From Callorhinus ursinus (lineage: Eukaryota; Chordata; Mammalia; Carnivora; Otariidae), in NCBI RefSeq assembly GCF_003265705.1, contig NW_020312817.1:46007113-46071112 (forward strand): 64,000 bases of DNA, written 5' to 3'. The position numbers were made by a program, and so were the translations under genes. Of the stretch, positions 34,591 to 47,081 are shown one piece after another (position 1 is the stretch's first letter; each line of letters opens with the position of its first letter). The notes under the pieces were generated by a model. It had not been told where the DNA came from. It ran no database searches and worked only from the letters and a program-made list of their open reading frames with translations.

Positions 34591-37159
34591 CATGATTTGA
34601 GGGCAAACCAAACAAAGCCTGCAAACTCTGAAATATTCTAAAATATTTTTGAGGAAAAATGATGTAACAATATATTCTAGAATTTGAGAAGGATGATTTA
34701 AGTTTGTATGTACCTCTGAATCTGGGAATTTTTTGCACTGCAACTTTAAGGAAGTTGTTTAAGCTTTTTGAGTTTTAACTCCATCTCCTATTAAAATTTG
34801 ATAGTAAAATGTCCAAAACAGAGCTTTTGTCGATATGCAGAGAAATAATAAATGTGACATTGGGTTTCAAATAAATGCTAAATCAATTCTAATTCAATAT
34901 CGTAAGACAAACTGGTTCTAATTATTTTTTAAATATTTATTCTAATTCTAATTATTATTCTAATTATTTTCTCCTTGTGAAAAAGCTATACTGGAATGTG
35001 ATCTGCAGAGGATTGGACATCTAGATTAACACAAACAAACAAACAAAAACACTAAAGGAGAAATTGGAAGCTACCTAAGACAAATTCCTAACTTCTTACT
35101 CTGCTTAAGGAATGACCTGCAAATGATGACTAAATAGTCCAGGCCATTCTCTTAACAGAGGTCTACAAAATTTTTAATTGAATTACTCTTCACCCCAACT
35201 TGAAGTAATTTGGGTATCTGGAGTTTTCTCCTGGGATATATTTTTATGCTTTTTTGATATTTGGAGTGGATTTCTCATTAGGATGATGTAATATCAGTCT
35301 TCTATGAAGTTCAGAGATCTATAAGATAGGTCAAAGCATTTTTCACCCTGCAGGATCAAATTAAAGATGAAAGGGGTTGAAGGGAGAAATGCTCATTGAA
35401 ATATAAATATTTCATCATTATTAATTCTTAAAACAGGTAAGATGAAATTAAAAAAAGGTGAATTACATTATATAAATTCTTGGTATTTCTGGTGTGAATA
35501 TTTTCCCTACAGCTGGTGACTTCTAACGTTAAAAAAAGTCTATGTCGAAAAAACGTATCATTTATGTTCTGAATCCTAACTGAGATGAATCAGTTTGGTA
35601 TATATTTTCAATTAGCTTAATGCAGTTAGGATAATCTCATTGGAAAGCATTTGTAAGAAAGTGTCTTTGAACAATTAACTTTGAAGAAACATACTGAAAA
35701 TGTTTACAGAAAACAATAAAACACTAATATACATTCCCAGTGTTATATTCTGTTATCTTCCTACAATTGCTCACTCTCTCATTTTATTATTAAAATTCTA
35801 TCAAAGACATAACAATAACCACAACAAAAATACAAAAGCTCACAACACTAAACTATAAAACTGATAATCAACATAATTTGAGAAACTGGAACGATGCTCT
35901 AATCAGCATACCTGGTTTAAAAAGAGAAAAAACAAATTTATGTTTTATCTCAGTAGCTGCCCAGAAATCTCTTGAAACTCTCACCATCCTGAAATAATAT
36001 TGTAAATTACATTTTCCATTTGCAGACTCAGAAACCTGTATTCTGCAGCTCTAGAAAATGGAGCAGCTCTTCATTTGTGAGCCAGGTGGAGGACTGGTGC
36101 CCCCTCTTCCTCCTGCTGCCATCTGTTCCTAGATACTCAATTCTCAGAAAACAACTTGGCAGGGCACAGGGATCAAGTAAGGGCTGAATTTAATGTTTTC
36201 CTTTTGGGTGGTGGCTCCTAGAAATAGTAGGCTTTGTTATAAGCAAGACAGAGCAAGTCTGTAACATTTTACGTACAAAATTGTAGCCTTCCAGGTAGTG
36301 TAAATAAGTTTGGAGCACTCTTTTAAAATTTTTGATCATCCCATTTTTAAAAAGTGACTATACTTTGTTATTTGCATATTTATGAATCTTATAGGTATGA
36401 TTTTATTGTAATATATTATTTACATTATGAAATGTGAAAAACGTGAGTTCAAGATCTAAATAAAAGTTTAAAAATCTGTTATATTGTCTAATGGCATAGC
36501 ACTTCAATAATTTTAGTGAAAGAAATTTGATTAAATTGATTTTGTAACTTGAAAATACTGATTGGATGCTTTGTGATACAATGGCTCCAATGTCTGGTTC
36601 TGAGTTAACTTAATTTCTCTATGTGGTTTGTTATCTACCAACTGAAAATGATAGTCCATAAAGGGACATAGATCTAAATGAAAATAATATTTCAGCCATG
36701 CTACATAATAATTTAGTTTACTTATTTTTCTCTCTTTTTAACTAGTGTTCAAACTTTTATATAAAAATCTGTTTGGAAAACTTCTATTATAATGTCAAAA
36801 AACTTTTCTTACAAAGCAAATGAAACATATTGCATTCTTATGTTTTTAAGAGGCTTAAAAACCAGAGTAAAACTTCACTAGAAGGACCTTCACTGGATAA
36901 TTTTGAATAGAGTAGAATCTTTTATTTGTTAAATGTGGAGATGTGACTTTTTATAGATGATACAGTTGCTTAGTTTTTGGTAACAGAATCATTTAAAATG
37001 GAAAGATTGTCAAGCATTGGCAAACTGCATAGGATGGGTTTCCTTTTAAAAAGTGACTTTCTTATTTGTGGTAAAAATGTCACTTAACTTAAAAGAGTAG
37101 ATTAGGTGAGAGTTTTTATTTGCAAATATATCCTTTAGGAGTTAAAGAAGCATTGGGGG
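34591..37159. other. Non-coding stretch, nothing recognised
   Basis: AT-rich. Contains a short (ACAA)n run near 35032-35046. No repeat family or gene supported. Confidence 0.5.
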
Positions 37160-38100
37160 GAAAAAAATGAGAGCATGCCAAAAGGACACAAAAGCCAACC
37201 TGAAGGAGTTGAATGAGCTGAATGTTTCAAAGCTGAAACAATTTGAGTGACAAAATAAATAATGATAGCATTGGGTTATGACCCATAGAATAAGTAAATA
37301 TATATGAGTTCATATGGGTATAAATATGTAGTTGAAAAAAATAAATGAGAGAGAAGAAACAGATGGCAGCTCCTCATCCTTATATAAGAATTCCAATTGA
37401 TAATAAAAAAAGAATGTGGAAAGTCCAAAATTATCATTATGGGTACAACACAGTGATAATTGTTGCAAGCAAGATCCACTGATGCATGCCAAAACCAGTA
37501 GGCAAAAATGGGAGGAGAAAAAGGATATCTGCGGTCTCAAGGTAAAATAAAGGAATATTTATCAAAGGGAAAATTGTTAACAATATAGTAGAAGAACTTG
37601 GTACGTACCACCTTAAGTAGTTGGTCAAAATAAACATTACAGTAATAAGACACACTGATATCGTGCCCCTGATATAGTCTACTAAAAAAGACATGACATC
37701 TCTTGTCTTGTATTCTTGACAAAAGTTCATAATATCATTCTAATCACAAGGAAACATCAGGCTAACCCAAACTGACTAATATTCATCAAAAGTGCCAGGG
37801 TCAGGAAAAGCAAGGAAAGACAGAGAAACTGTCACAGACTGGAGGAGACTAAGGCAACATGGAAACTAAATACAATATGAAATCCTGGATTGGATGCTGG
37901 AACAGAAAAAATATTTTAGGGAAAAAATGGTAAAATTCAAATAAGGTCTGTAGTTTAGTTAAGATGATTGTACTGTTTAATTCATTGTTTTGATAATTTT
38001 CTATGGTTATATATCCTAAACGTATACACAAATATGGCTAAAAGGGATAAGAATTTCAGATAAACTGGTAACTATATAAAGTAATAACTAAATACAAGCC
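37160..38100 (+). mobile_element. Old L1M 3' UTR-type fragment
   Basis: 'agaattccaattgataataa', 'ccactgatgcatgccaaaac', 'caaggaaacatcaggctaac', 'ctgtcacagactggaggaga', 'aatcctggattggatgctgg' and 'aaataaggtctgtagtttag' appear in the order of a long L1M-class 3' tail known from other eutherians. Overlapping minus-strand frames of 60-97 codons are incidental. Confidence 0.6.
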
Positions 38101-38530
38101 ATGTGTAGATGTAGATCAAAAGTGACCATGACCAAAGAGCCCTCAAATTATACCCAGGTTGATCCCAGTCACCATTGCTCCGTTCTACCTGCCAGTGAAT
38201 TCTCTAACCATGTAAGCACCCCTTCAGGTTAAAAGGCTTAACAACCACTCCCGGTTGTTAAAAGATTTAAATGTATCTATTCTGGGAACCAAAGGCGAAT
38301 CCCAAATTTCTTTATTAATCTTCTCTTCTCTGGTCCTCAAAGAGCAATAACCACCTTAGAGGTCTTCTCAGATAAGACCAATTACACTCCCAAACATTCC
38401 TGTTCTTATACATATCCTCCAAGTGCTATGCAAAACCTTTAGGATAGCAGTGGGAAGAAACCCCAAGAATATCTTGATTTTATAAAATGATAGAATCTTC
38501 ACATTACAGAAGAAGCTTGAGACTATAGTT
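38101..38530. other. Non-coding stretch, nothing recognised
   Basis: No supported feature. Confidence 0.5.
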
Positions 38531-38546
38531 TAAATCTCTTATTTTA

Positions 38547-38775
38547 TTTTTTATTTTTTATTTTATGTTATGTTAATCACCATACATTACATCATTAGTT
38601 TTTGATGTAGTGTCCCATGATTCATTGTTTGTGTATAACATCCAGTGCTCCATTCAATACGTGCCCTCTTTAATACCCATCATCAGGCTAACCCATCCCT
38701 CCACCCCCCTCCCCTCTAGAACCCTCAGTTTGTTTCTCAGAGTCCATAGTTTCTCATGGTTCATCTCCCCCACCA
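38547..38775 (-). mobile_element. Carnivore L1 3' UTR, 5'-truncated, antisense
   Basis: A T-rich tail, then antisense 3' UTR: 'catacattacatcattagtt', 'gtgtcccatgattcattgtt', 'tctagaaccctcagtttgtt', 'tcagagtccatagtttctca'. Target duplication 'taaatctcttatttta' / 'taaatctctcatttta' at 38531-38546 and 38776-38791, one mismatch in 16. Contains only the 3'-most of the two UTR modules described at 58176-58817. Confidence 0.93.
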
Positions 38776-38791
38776 TAAATCTCTCATTTTA

Positions 38792-39679
38792 AATTAAAAG
38801 TCCCTGGAGTAGTTATGTGATACATCTAAGGTGATATAGGTGATCAATAGTAGATTTCCTCTAATGACTGAGTCACTAGATTTTCTTGACACCACTAGCT
38901 TTTCCTCTCTAAACAGCAAATAAATTCCCTTTTGATTCCAATGTCATATTTACTATTCTCTTCCTTCTTTTTTTCTCCTCAGCATCTCACATAGTTTTCC
39001 TCAGGACAGCAATTCTTACAGGTGGTACTCACTTCAGGGGGCTTGCAAAACTACTTTCCTAATAATACTAAGATGTCTTTTCATTCATTCTTTTATGAAT
39101 GTCCAGGGAGATATCCAGAGGCTGCGCGGTGTAAAATATTGAAATACAGAGAATGCAAAAGCAGATATGAGAATTTAGAGAATCCAGAAACCTGACATTA
39201 AAGATTTCCAAAAATGTAAAAAAAAAAGGTCACCATTTTCATGGTTCTTGTTTTGGAAAATGCAGACATTTTGCACTAAAATAGTTATAAATGAGTTATA
39301 GTGTTATTTTAGAATGAATTTCTATGTAAATATTTTTAAAGTGCCTCAGTTTTAATTCCTAATGTGGTAAATATCAATACATATAACTTATATAAACAAA
39401 AGCTCCTTGGAGTCCTCAATAAATTTAAGAGTAAGTGTCAAATAAAAAAGCTTGAGAATCACTTCTCTTATGTAGTTATTTCCCATTCCCGGGAAGGAAA
39501 AAAACAAAAACAAAAAACAAAAAACACATGGAAATGTGTCCTAATCATAGAAGAAACATGGCAATTAATTAAAAAGCATTTATTAATATAACTTTTAATA
39601 CTGTCTCACCCACTACACTTAAGATGTGTGAAGAGTCATTTTGTATTATTTCCTATACTATATCCTTGGCAGTAGCCTC
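38792..39679. other. Non-coding stretch, nothing recognised
   Basis: Includes an AAAAAC-rich run near 39498-39524. No gene supported. Confidence 0.5.
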
Positions 39680-39842
39680 TATTTTGTTACTTTGGGCAAG
39701 TGACTTAACATCTAGATCTTAAACATCCTATTTTGTAAACTAGGGATAACCATGTCATTTTCAAAGATTTTTAATAAATATTAAATAAAATAATGAATGT
39801 AAAGTTTCTCATACATGCCTGAGATTTAATAAATGCTCAAAG
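39680..39842 (+). mobile_element. MIR SINE fragment
   Basis: 'ctttgggcaagtgacttaac', 'ctattttgtaaactagggat', 'attaaataaaataatgaatg' and 'gagatttaataaatgctcaa' follow the MIR core and 3' tail. Confidence 0.75.
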
Positions 39843-39907
39843 TGAAAATTTGGATGACTGGGTAGTGGTCAGAGAGAATGTTGTAATAGAAGGGTTTTGA
39901 TGGAGAT

Positions 39908-39934
39908 GTAGTAGTAGTAGTAGAAGTAGTAGTA
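39908..39934. repeat. (GTA)n microsatellite
   Basis: Eight to nine GTA units with one GAA interruption. Confidence 0.9.
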
Positions 39935-40059
39935 CCAGTTATTGTGTAGGTGTAACATACATAACTTAAAGTGCAGGGATCTTAAACTTCAGCTCAAAAA
40001 CTTGTTACATATGTATTTAACCACCTTATCATCACCCAGGTTAAGATACATTTTTGTTG

Positions 40060-40265
40060 GGGCACTTGGGTGGCTCACTCGGTTGAACATTCGACTCTTG
40101 GTTTCGGCTCGGGTCATGATTTCATGAGTCATGGGATTGAGTCCTGTGTAGGGCTCCGTGCTCAGTAGGGAGTCTGCTTGAAGAATCTCTCCCTCTGTCC
40201 CTCCCCCCACAACAATGCTCTTTCTCTCTCTCTCTCTCAAATGGGTAAATGAATCTTTAAAAAAG
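40060..40265 (+). mobile_element. CanSINE, older subfamily
   Basis: Head 'ggcacttgggtggctcactc' with a core reading 'gactcttggtttcggctcgg' and 'tcatgagtcatgggattgag', unlike the other copies, plus a longer linker. A 17-bp duplication with one mismatch (aagatacatttttgttg / aagacacatttttgttg) lies at 40043-40059 and 40266-40282. It shares the '(ga)gtca' core variant with the copy at 59349-59561, suggesting an older lineage. Confidence 0.94.
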
Positions 40266-40539
40266 AAGACACATTTTTGTTGTGTTGGCTTTGTGTATTT
40301 TTTTTAAATTGCAACATTTTGCAGTGGTATCAAAATCCAGAAATATTGGTGTTGCAAAATGCATTATAGTGCTCAATTTGGTAAATTAATGCAAATAAAA
40401 TGAATAAAAACCCACAAAATATGTGACAATATTAAACAAGTATTTAATAAGGTATTATTTGTACAACTAAGCCCTTCAATTCCATCAGATCTTGGTTCAA
40501 AAGTCAGCTTCATATTAAAAGTTAGCTTCTGATCAAGTT

Positions 40540-40674
40540 TGGTAAAATTTTAATTCTTGTTCTTATATCTTATATCACCCTTCCCTTAATGTTTTTCTCT
40601 TCTGCACTTAAAACTAATCTAACGCATTATGTAATTGGCTTATCTGTCTTGCTCATTGTGTGTCTTCCCACTAG
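40540..40674 (+). mobile_element. L2 3' end, left part (host of the L1 insertion)
   Basis: Resembles the L2 3' terminus ('tggcttatctgtcttgctca', 'ttgtgtgtcttcccactag'). It is continued at 42741-42900 by 'cattagaatgccagttaagt', as L2 normally reads 'actagaatgtaagctcc'. The L1 therefore interrupted an L2. Confidence 0.6.
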
Positions 40675-40836
40675 TCCTAGCTGCAGCAATCAAACCAGAA
40701 AAAGATAAAAGAGGCATCCAAGTTAGTAAGGAAGAAATAAAACTGTCACTATTTGCAGATGACATGATACTATATATAGAAAACCCTAAAGACTCTACCA
40801 AAAAACTATTAGAACTAATAAATGAATTCAGTAAAG
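40675..40836 (+). pseudogene. L1 ORF2 reverse-transcriptase fragment with FADD motif
   Basis: A short open stretch encodes the segment up to and including the catalytic F-A-D-D box (40752-40763) and the following [18 protein letters not shown]. The two aspartates that bind catalytic metal are intact, but only a fragment of the domain is present. The reading frame runs into a CanSINE and is broken beyond it. The endonuclease is missing through 5' truncation, so it cannot be active. Confidence 0.85.
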
Positions 40837-41027
40837 GGGCTCCTGGGTGGCTCAGTCAGTTGAGCATCTGCCTTTTGCTCAGGTCATGATCCTAGGGTCT
40901 TGGGATTGGCTCACGTCTGTGTGATGTCCCTCTGCTCAGTGGGGAGTCTGCTTCTTCCTCTCCCTCTGCCCCTCCCCACCGCTCCTGCTCTCTCTCTCAA
41001 ATAAATAAATAAAATATTTTTACAAAA
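40837..41027 (+). mobile_element. CanSINE inside L1
   Basis: Head 'gggctcctgggtggctcagt', 'ttttgctcaggtcatgatcc', TC-rich linker and AAATAAATAAAATA tail. A perfect 17-bp duplication of L1 sequence (aaatgaattcagtaaag) lies at 40820-40836 and 41028-41044. Confidence 0.96.
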
Positions 41028-42740
41028 AAATGAATTCAGTAAAGTTGTAGGATACAAAATTAACATAGAGAATAAAATGCCTAGGAATAAATTTAACCAA
41101 GGAGGTGAAAGACTTGGACTCTGAAAACTATGAGACACTGATGAAATAAATTGAAGATGACACAAACAAATGAAATGATAAACATGTTAATGGATTGCAG
41201 CAATTAATATTGTTAAAATGTCCATACTACCCAAAGCAATCTACAGATTCAATGCAATAATAATAGCATTTGTCACAGAAATAGGATAAATAATTCTTAA
41301 ATGTTTATGGAACCACAAAGGACCCCAAATAGCCAAAGCAATCTTGAGAAAGAACAAAGCTGTAGGTATCACAATTCCTGATTTCAAGATATACTACTAA
41401 CCTGTAGTAATCAAAACAGTATGATACTGACATAAAAATAAATACATAGATTAATGGAGCAAAACAGAGAGCCCAGGAATAAACTCATAATTATATGGTC
41501 AATTAATCCACAACAAGAATATACAATAGGAAAAGACTATCTCTTTAATAAATAATGCTGGGAAAACTGGACAGCTACATGCCAAAAAATGAAACTGGAC
41601 CACTTTGTTACACCATACACAAAAATAAACTCACAATGAATTAAGGATCTAACTGTGAGACCTGAAACCATAAAACTCCTAAAAGAAAACATAGGCAGTA
41701 GTCTCTAGGATATTGACCTTAGCAATGTATTTATGGATATGTCTCTCCAGGCAGGGGAAACAAAAGCAAAAAGAAACTATTGGGGTTACACCAAAATAAA
41801 AAGCTCTTGCACAGTGAAGGAAACCATCAACATAATGAAAAGGCAGCCTGATGAATGGAAGATATTTGCAAATGATATATCCAATAAGGGGTTAATATCC
41901 AAAATATATAAGGATTTTATACAACTAAACACCAAAAACTCCCAAATAATCCAATTAAAAAATGGGCAGAGGATCTCAACAGACATTTTTTTTTTTTAAA
42001 AAGAAGACCTATGGATGGCTAACAGTGATTTTGAGGATCATCACTAATCATCAAGGAAATACAAATCAAAACCACAATGAGATATCCACCTCACACCAGT
42101 CAAATGGCTAATATCAAAAAGATAAGAAATCACAAGTGAGGACGTGGAGAAAAAGGACCTTGTGCATTGCTGGTGGGAATGTAAATTGTTGCAATCACTG
42201 TGGAAACAGTATGGAGGCCCCTTAAAAATTAAAAATAGAAATACCATATGATCCAGTAATTGCTCTAATAGGTATTTACCCCCAAAATAGGAAAACACTA
42301 ATTTAAAAAGTTATATGCACCCTAGCCTATGTTTATTGTAGTATTATTTATAATAGTCAAGATATGGAAGCAACCTAGCTTTCCATCAATAGATAAATGG
42401 ATACAGAAGATATGATATATATATTATTCAACCATAAAAGAGAATGAGAGCTTGCCATTTATAACAACATGGATGGACCTAGAGCGTGTTACACTAAGTG
42501 AAATAAGTCAGAGAAAGACAAACACCATATGATTTCACTCATATGTGGAATCTAAAAAACAAAACAAATGAACAAACAAAAAACTAGAAATGGATTCATA
42601 AATACAGAGAACAAACTGGTGGTTGTTGAGGGGGGAAGGGGCAGGAAGGAGGAAGTACAAACTTCCAGTTATAAAATAAACAATTCACAGAGATGAAAAG
42701 TACAATATAGGGAATATAGTCAACAACAACAATAAAAAAA

Positions 42741-42900
42741 ATAATGTATTGTGTAATTGACTTATCTGTCTTGCTTATTGTGTGTCTTCCCCATTAGAAT
42801 GCCAGTTAAGTGAAGACAGAGTGGTTTGTTCATGCTTTTATGCTTAGTTCCTAGGAGATATTGTGATATAGTAATTGCCCATTCGAAATTTGTTAAGTGT
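42741..42900 (+). mobile_element. L2 3' end, right part
   Basis: Continues the L2 tail broken by the L1: 'ttattgtgtgtcttccccat', 'tagaatgccagttaagtgaa', 'catgcttttatgcttagttc', 'cgaaatttgttaagtgttga'. Confidence 0.55.
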
Positions 42901-44939
42901 TGAAAGCATGGTAGGTTTTAAAAATATGGATAATTTAAATGCAAAATTATGACATTACAATTATCAGTATTAAAATATGAATGCTGATGAAAAATAAAGG
43001 TAATAAAATAAGAGTTGTTTGGCAGTTTTCTTTTTTCTTTTTCTCTTTTCTTTTTGTTTGTTCTGGCTTTTCTAATGTTATTTATTCAGTAAATTAAAAT
43101 CAGGGTAAAGCAGTAATGAAAATATGAGAGGGAAGGAACACAATATTATTTATCCTACTTGCTACATGACCTTAGAATGACCAGTGACAAAAAGCCAATT
43201 TGATAATTAATCCATAACGATTTGTCAGGTTCCAGCAATACTGTAATATCTTAATCTCTCCATGCTTCAAATGCCAAGGTTTCACTGACCTTTTGGAAAT
43301 ACATCTGTATATATTTTTCATCCATAAGTAAATACTAATGACAAGAACTTCCCAATTTATGCCCAGTACAGATGGAATTGTTGAATTCTCTTATAGGCTA
43401 TGTGAAAGCACAAAATGTGCTATGTCAGGAATTTCCATAAATGAATACAGAGGACAAATAGATAAATTAGTGAAATAGAACTGCTCTAAGATGATGAATG
43501 ATGACACATATGAGACTTTGATATACAACATGAATCTATTCAACAGTAGGAAATGGATAAAATCATGGTGAACAATAACCCATGAGACTTATCTCATGGA
43601 ATAGATGCTATTGTACAACTCCACCCACTCATTTTCAGGTAAGGATGCAGACCATAGTTATGTCATCCTATGGTTTTGGATTTTTTCCATAGGAGACAGA
43701 AACCTATACTTTAATGTAAAATTTTTCAAATTTCTAAATTTTAATCTTTAACATTTATTTAATTTAAATATAAAGTCATGTGTAGTTAACACTTTTGGAA
43801 GAAAGTAAACATCCCAAAACTGAAATGTGGTCACAGCACCAGTTTCAACTTCTGCTGCCATTTATCAGTGTTTACTCACAAACCCACATATATACTAAAT
43901 GTCCATTCTGGTGAGCACAAGCTCAAAACAGAGCACACCATTTTCTACAGTTGTATTAAGTTATTGCATAATATATTCACAGACTTAAATTACAACCTCA
44001 AAGGAGATTTTTAATTTTTTGCTTTTAATTGTTTTTCACTTGAAAGGAGCTCCTAAAATGTTAATTTTCACTGCCTCCAGTATCTCTGTCAAACAGTGAA
44101 TGACATATTTGCTCCTGAAAGAAATCCTTTTTTTTAAGTGAAGGCAACTACTATCCTAATTTTTTTTTTCTGATGTCCAAGTTTTGTCACATCTTTAAAA
44201 TTAGTGTACATTTACGACTTATTAATTTAATCTAACTTTTTTTGTCTGTCTTTATGGTGTATCAAGAAAAAATGAATTATGTATCTTATGCATACACTTA
44301 ATTTTACTTGAAAACACCCATTGCCATCACTCAGTCTATCTGGTTCTTTCTCTTGTAATAACAGAGCCAATTTCCCAGCATCTTAATCATTTTCACTGCT
44401 TCTTCCTGGATAATCTCCAAATTATCTGCATCCTTGAATTTGTAGAGCTTGTGAAAAAGAGTAATCTATAGAGATAATTAAAGCAGGAATTAAGTATTGT
44501 TAAATTCTCCTTTGCCAGTGATTTTGAAAGTCTGTATTTCATAAAATTGATGTAAAAGGCAGTAATTTTTCACTATTCTACACTTGCCCTCTACCTTTAG
44601 AGTTACTATCTATCTAAAATAATTGGATAATTTGGAACAGCAGGAGGTCAGAATGTAGTGTTCATGAGATAAACATGGTGAGGAAAGAATGGAGGTGTGA
44701 GTGGGGTGAACTCTAACAATAAGAACTTTCATGAGACAGAGGGAATCCTCTCTGTCATAGTCAAGATATGGAAGCACCCTATCTTGTTGCTTGTTAATGC
44801 TTTTATTCTCGCTTCAACATCTTTTATGTATGATTACTCAAACATTTATTAGGCACCTTCAGTGATGAAAAACTTTTTGCCTTTCAAAGAGCTCTACCTG
44901 GTTTTAGTTAATTGGAAGTATTAGAAAGCTGTTCCTTAA
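42901..44939. other. Non-coding stretch, nothing recognised
   Basis: AT-rich with T/C-rich runs near 43029-43060 and a T-run at 44160-44169. No gene or named repeat supported. Confidence 0.5.
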
Positions 44940-45060
44940 CTTGTGCGCTAATCTACTGCCTCTTACCAGTAGCACCTAGTGAGTAAGGAGCCCAGTTAGG
45001 ATTTGAATCCAGGGCTTTACTCTAGCACCCAATGTTCTTTACCAACAAGTATGGTTATAT
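44940..45060 (-). mobile_element. MIR SINE fragment, antisense
   Basis: 'cctagtgagtaaggagccca', 'gttaggatttgaatccaggg' and 'ctttactctagcacccaatg' are the antisense MIR core to head. Confidence 0.65.
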
Positions 45061-45177
45061 TGTATGAAAATACCACAGTTTCTCAGACATCTTTTCTATC
45101 CCATAATAAAATCTCAGGCAGAGTTCTTACATGCTTGAGTTCATACAAATATTAAGAAGTCCATCCCCCCCAAAAAA

Positions 45178-45364
45178 GGGGTGCCTGGGTGGCTCAGTCG
45201 GTTAAGCATCTGCCTTTGGCTCAGGTCATGATCTCAGAGTCCTGGGATCAAGTCCACATCAGGCTCCCTGCTCAATGGTGAGTCTGCTTCACCCTCTCCT
45301 GTGATCTCTCTCACTCTCACTCTCTCTCAAATAAATAAATAAATAAAAATCTTAAAAAAAAAAA
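45178..45364 (+). mobile_element. CanSINE
   Basis: Head 'ggggtgcctgggtggctcag', 'gcatctgcctttggctcagg', TC-rich linker with (CT)n, and (AAAT)n plus A-run tail. No clear target duplication; the left flank is C- and A-rich. Confidence 0.94.
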
Positions 45365-46697
45365 TCCCAGGATTTCTGGCCTAATCCCACAACTATGTAC
45401 TGTTAGTGTGCCCACAAGAAATCAGAGAGCTACTTGGGAAGTCACAGGATAGTATCTGGAGACAATTTACTGACATACTGAATACATTTAATTAAAAAGA
45501 GTATTTTTCCCCTATTGTCCTTATCATAATCAATTGGATGGTTAATGAAAACAAAATAAAAACAGTGTTGATTTTTTAGGGTATGAGTTACTAATTTTGT
45601 GACTTCCTGTCAAAATCATTTGATAAATCAGAAGGCATAAAATAGGTGTATAGTTCAAAGCATGATATTTAATTTGCTTAAATTTATTTCTACATTATAT
45701 GAAATAGGAACAAAGGCATAGGAATCAGTGTTTTATTGATGTAGATATTTTCTAGACTACCAATGTTTTTCTTCACCAATGAAAACACATCAAAAATATG
45801 TGTAAATTGAAACTTTCCTAATTTACAATATAATTGTTTCATTAAACTTCAGCTTAATATTTGCAATAATTAACAAATTAATTCTACCGTATGTAACATT
45901 TTATATAAAAACCTGAAGTACATGATTTTATAAACTATGTTAACGTCTATATTTCCATTATTGATTAAAATTTTAATTTCAGATACTATTCAAATGAATG
46001 TGTTTGATTAGCTTTTTTAAAAACTTACTTACCAATTAACTTATTTCTGAATGAATCAGTATAAATAATCTAGCCCAAATGTAACTCACTTTTTCTACTT
46101 TATACATATTTGAACTGGGTTTGTGGTACGGAATTTCAGGAAAAGGGAAGGAAACCACCTGTATTATTTCTAGGACAGAGAAAAAATATTTTGTTTTTTT
46201 TAAAAAAACAACTCAAATAGTACAAAAAGTGGTATTTGGTCTTTGGGGCTAATATTGTGTCATGCTTGGAGACTAGGGTTCAGGCCACTGTAGAAATATT
46301 GTAGGGATATTTCCAATTTACCATATGCAACAATTCAGTTATCATGAAAATTATTTATTTAAATAAATAATTGGACTACATTTCCCTGTGACTGTTGTAG
46401 AGCAGTATCTTTTCTCGGAGGTATCTTTTTTGATGACTTTATCATTTGCCAATATGTATTTTTTTATTATTTTAAGTAAATGAACATTTTTCCTATGTTA
46501 TTTGTGTAATGAAAAGCAAACAAAAACTTAAATTCAATCACTAAAATAACAAAATATGACCTATAGCTTGCTAATATTGGTGAAAAAAAAGAAAAAAGAC
46601 CTTACCTGGAGTGTAGACTTGCCTCTCCCAGTATGTAGGACACCAAAGTTATCCCTGTATTGCTTCAACTTGATAGGTTTACAGTTACATGAATAAA
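45365..46697. other. Non-coding stretch, nothing recognised
   Basis: AT-rich, no repeat family or coding frame supported. Confidence 0.5.
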
Positions 46698-47081
46698 CTA
46701 CTCAAAGTGCCTGAAGCCAGGCACAACTCTAGAAGCTAATCTGGTTGTTCTTTTCACAGCCCAGAGCTCTATGGCAGTCAGTGATACAATCACAGACATT
46801 ACACCAACAAGCAAGGCAGCTCCTATTTTGAGGCAGAGAAAAATAAGCTGCCACAAATGCCTCACAACTTTATTATTGCAATTGATCACATTTATGAAGA
46901 TCTCATAAAGTTGCAAGCAGTTATAATACAAAAAAGCAGTTATAACAATGCAAAGTGGTCTATCATCACCTCTTGATGACAACTTTATTACTGCTGGGGA
47001 CCAATATTGTACAGGGGAATCTAGTAGCCATAAGTTATTTTGAAGTGAAGCAGCACAGCAGGCTAGAGTATTACTATACAA
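46698..47081 (-). other. Unsupported 127-codon open frame
   Basis: One of the longest frames that does not overlap a repeat I recognise. The predicted product has a hydrophobic stretch at about residues 79-109 (LIFLCLKIGAALLVGVMSVI region) followed by basic residues, like a single membrane segment. It has no family motif known to me. In about 64 kb of AT-rich DNA, a frame this long is possible by chance. I list it only so that it can be tested, not as a gene. Confidence 0.12.

Larger units (their letters stand above)
40675..42740 (+). mobile_element. 5'-truncated L1 (L1MA-like), split by a CanSINE
   Basis: Begins in ORF2 just before the reverse-transcriptase catalytic motif; FADDM is encoded from 40752. 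It continues through RT and the C-terminal region to a 3' UTR with 'gagaacaaactggtggttgt' and 'acaatatagggaatatagtc', unlike the carnivore-type UTR elsewhere in the window. ORF2 is broken by stops and frameshifts. The longest surviving frame (41733-41999) encodes 88 residues of the C-terminal part (NYWGYTKIKS, FANDISNKG). A CanSINE lies at 40837-41027, and flanks carry a roughly 50-bp duplication. Confidence 0.9.

Noticed and set aside
46751..46761. Splice-acceptor-like 'ttcttttcacag' on the plus strand
   Set aside because: No matching donor, branch point or coding exon follows; such motifs are common by chance.
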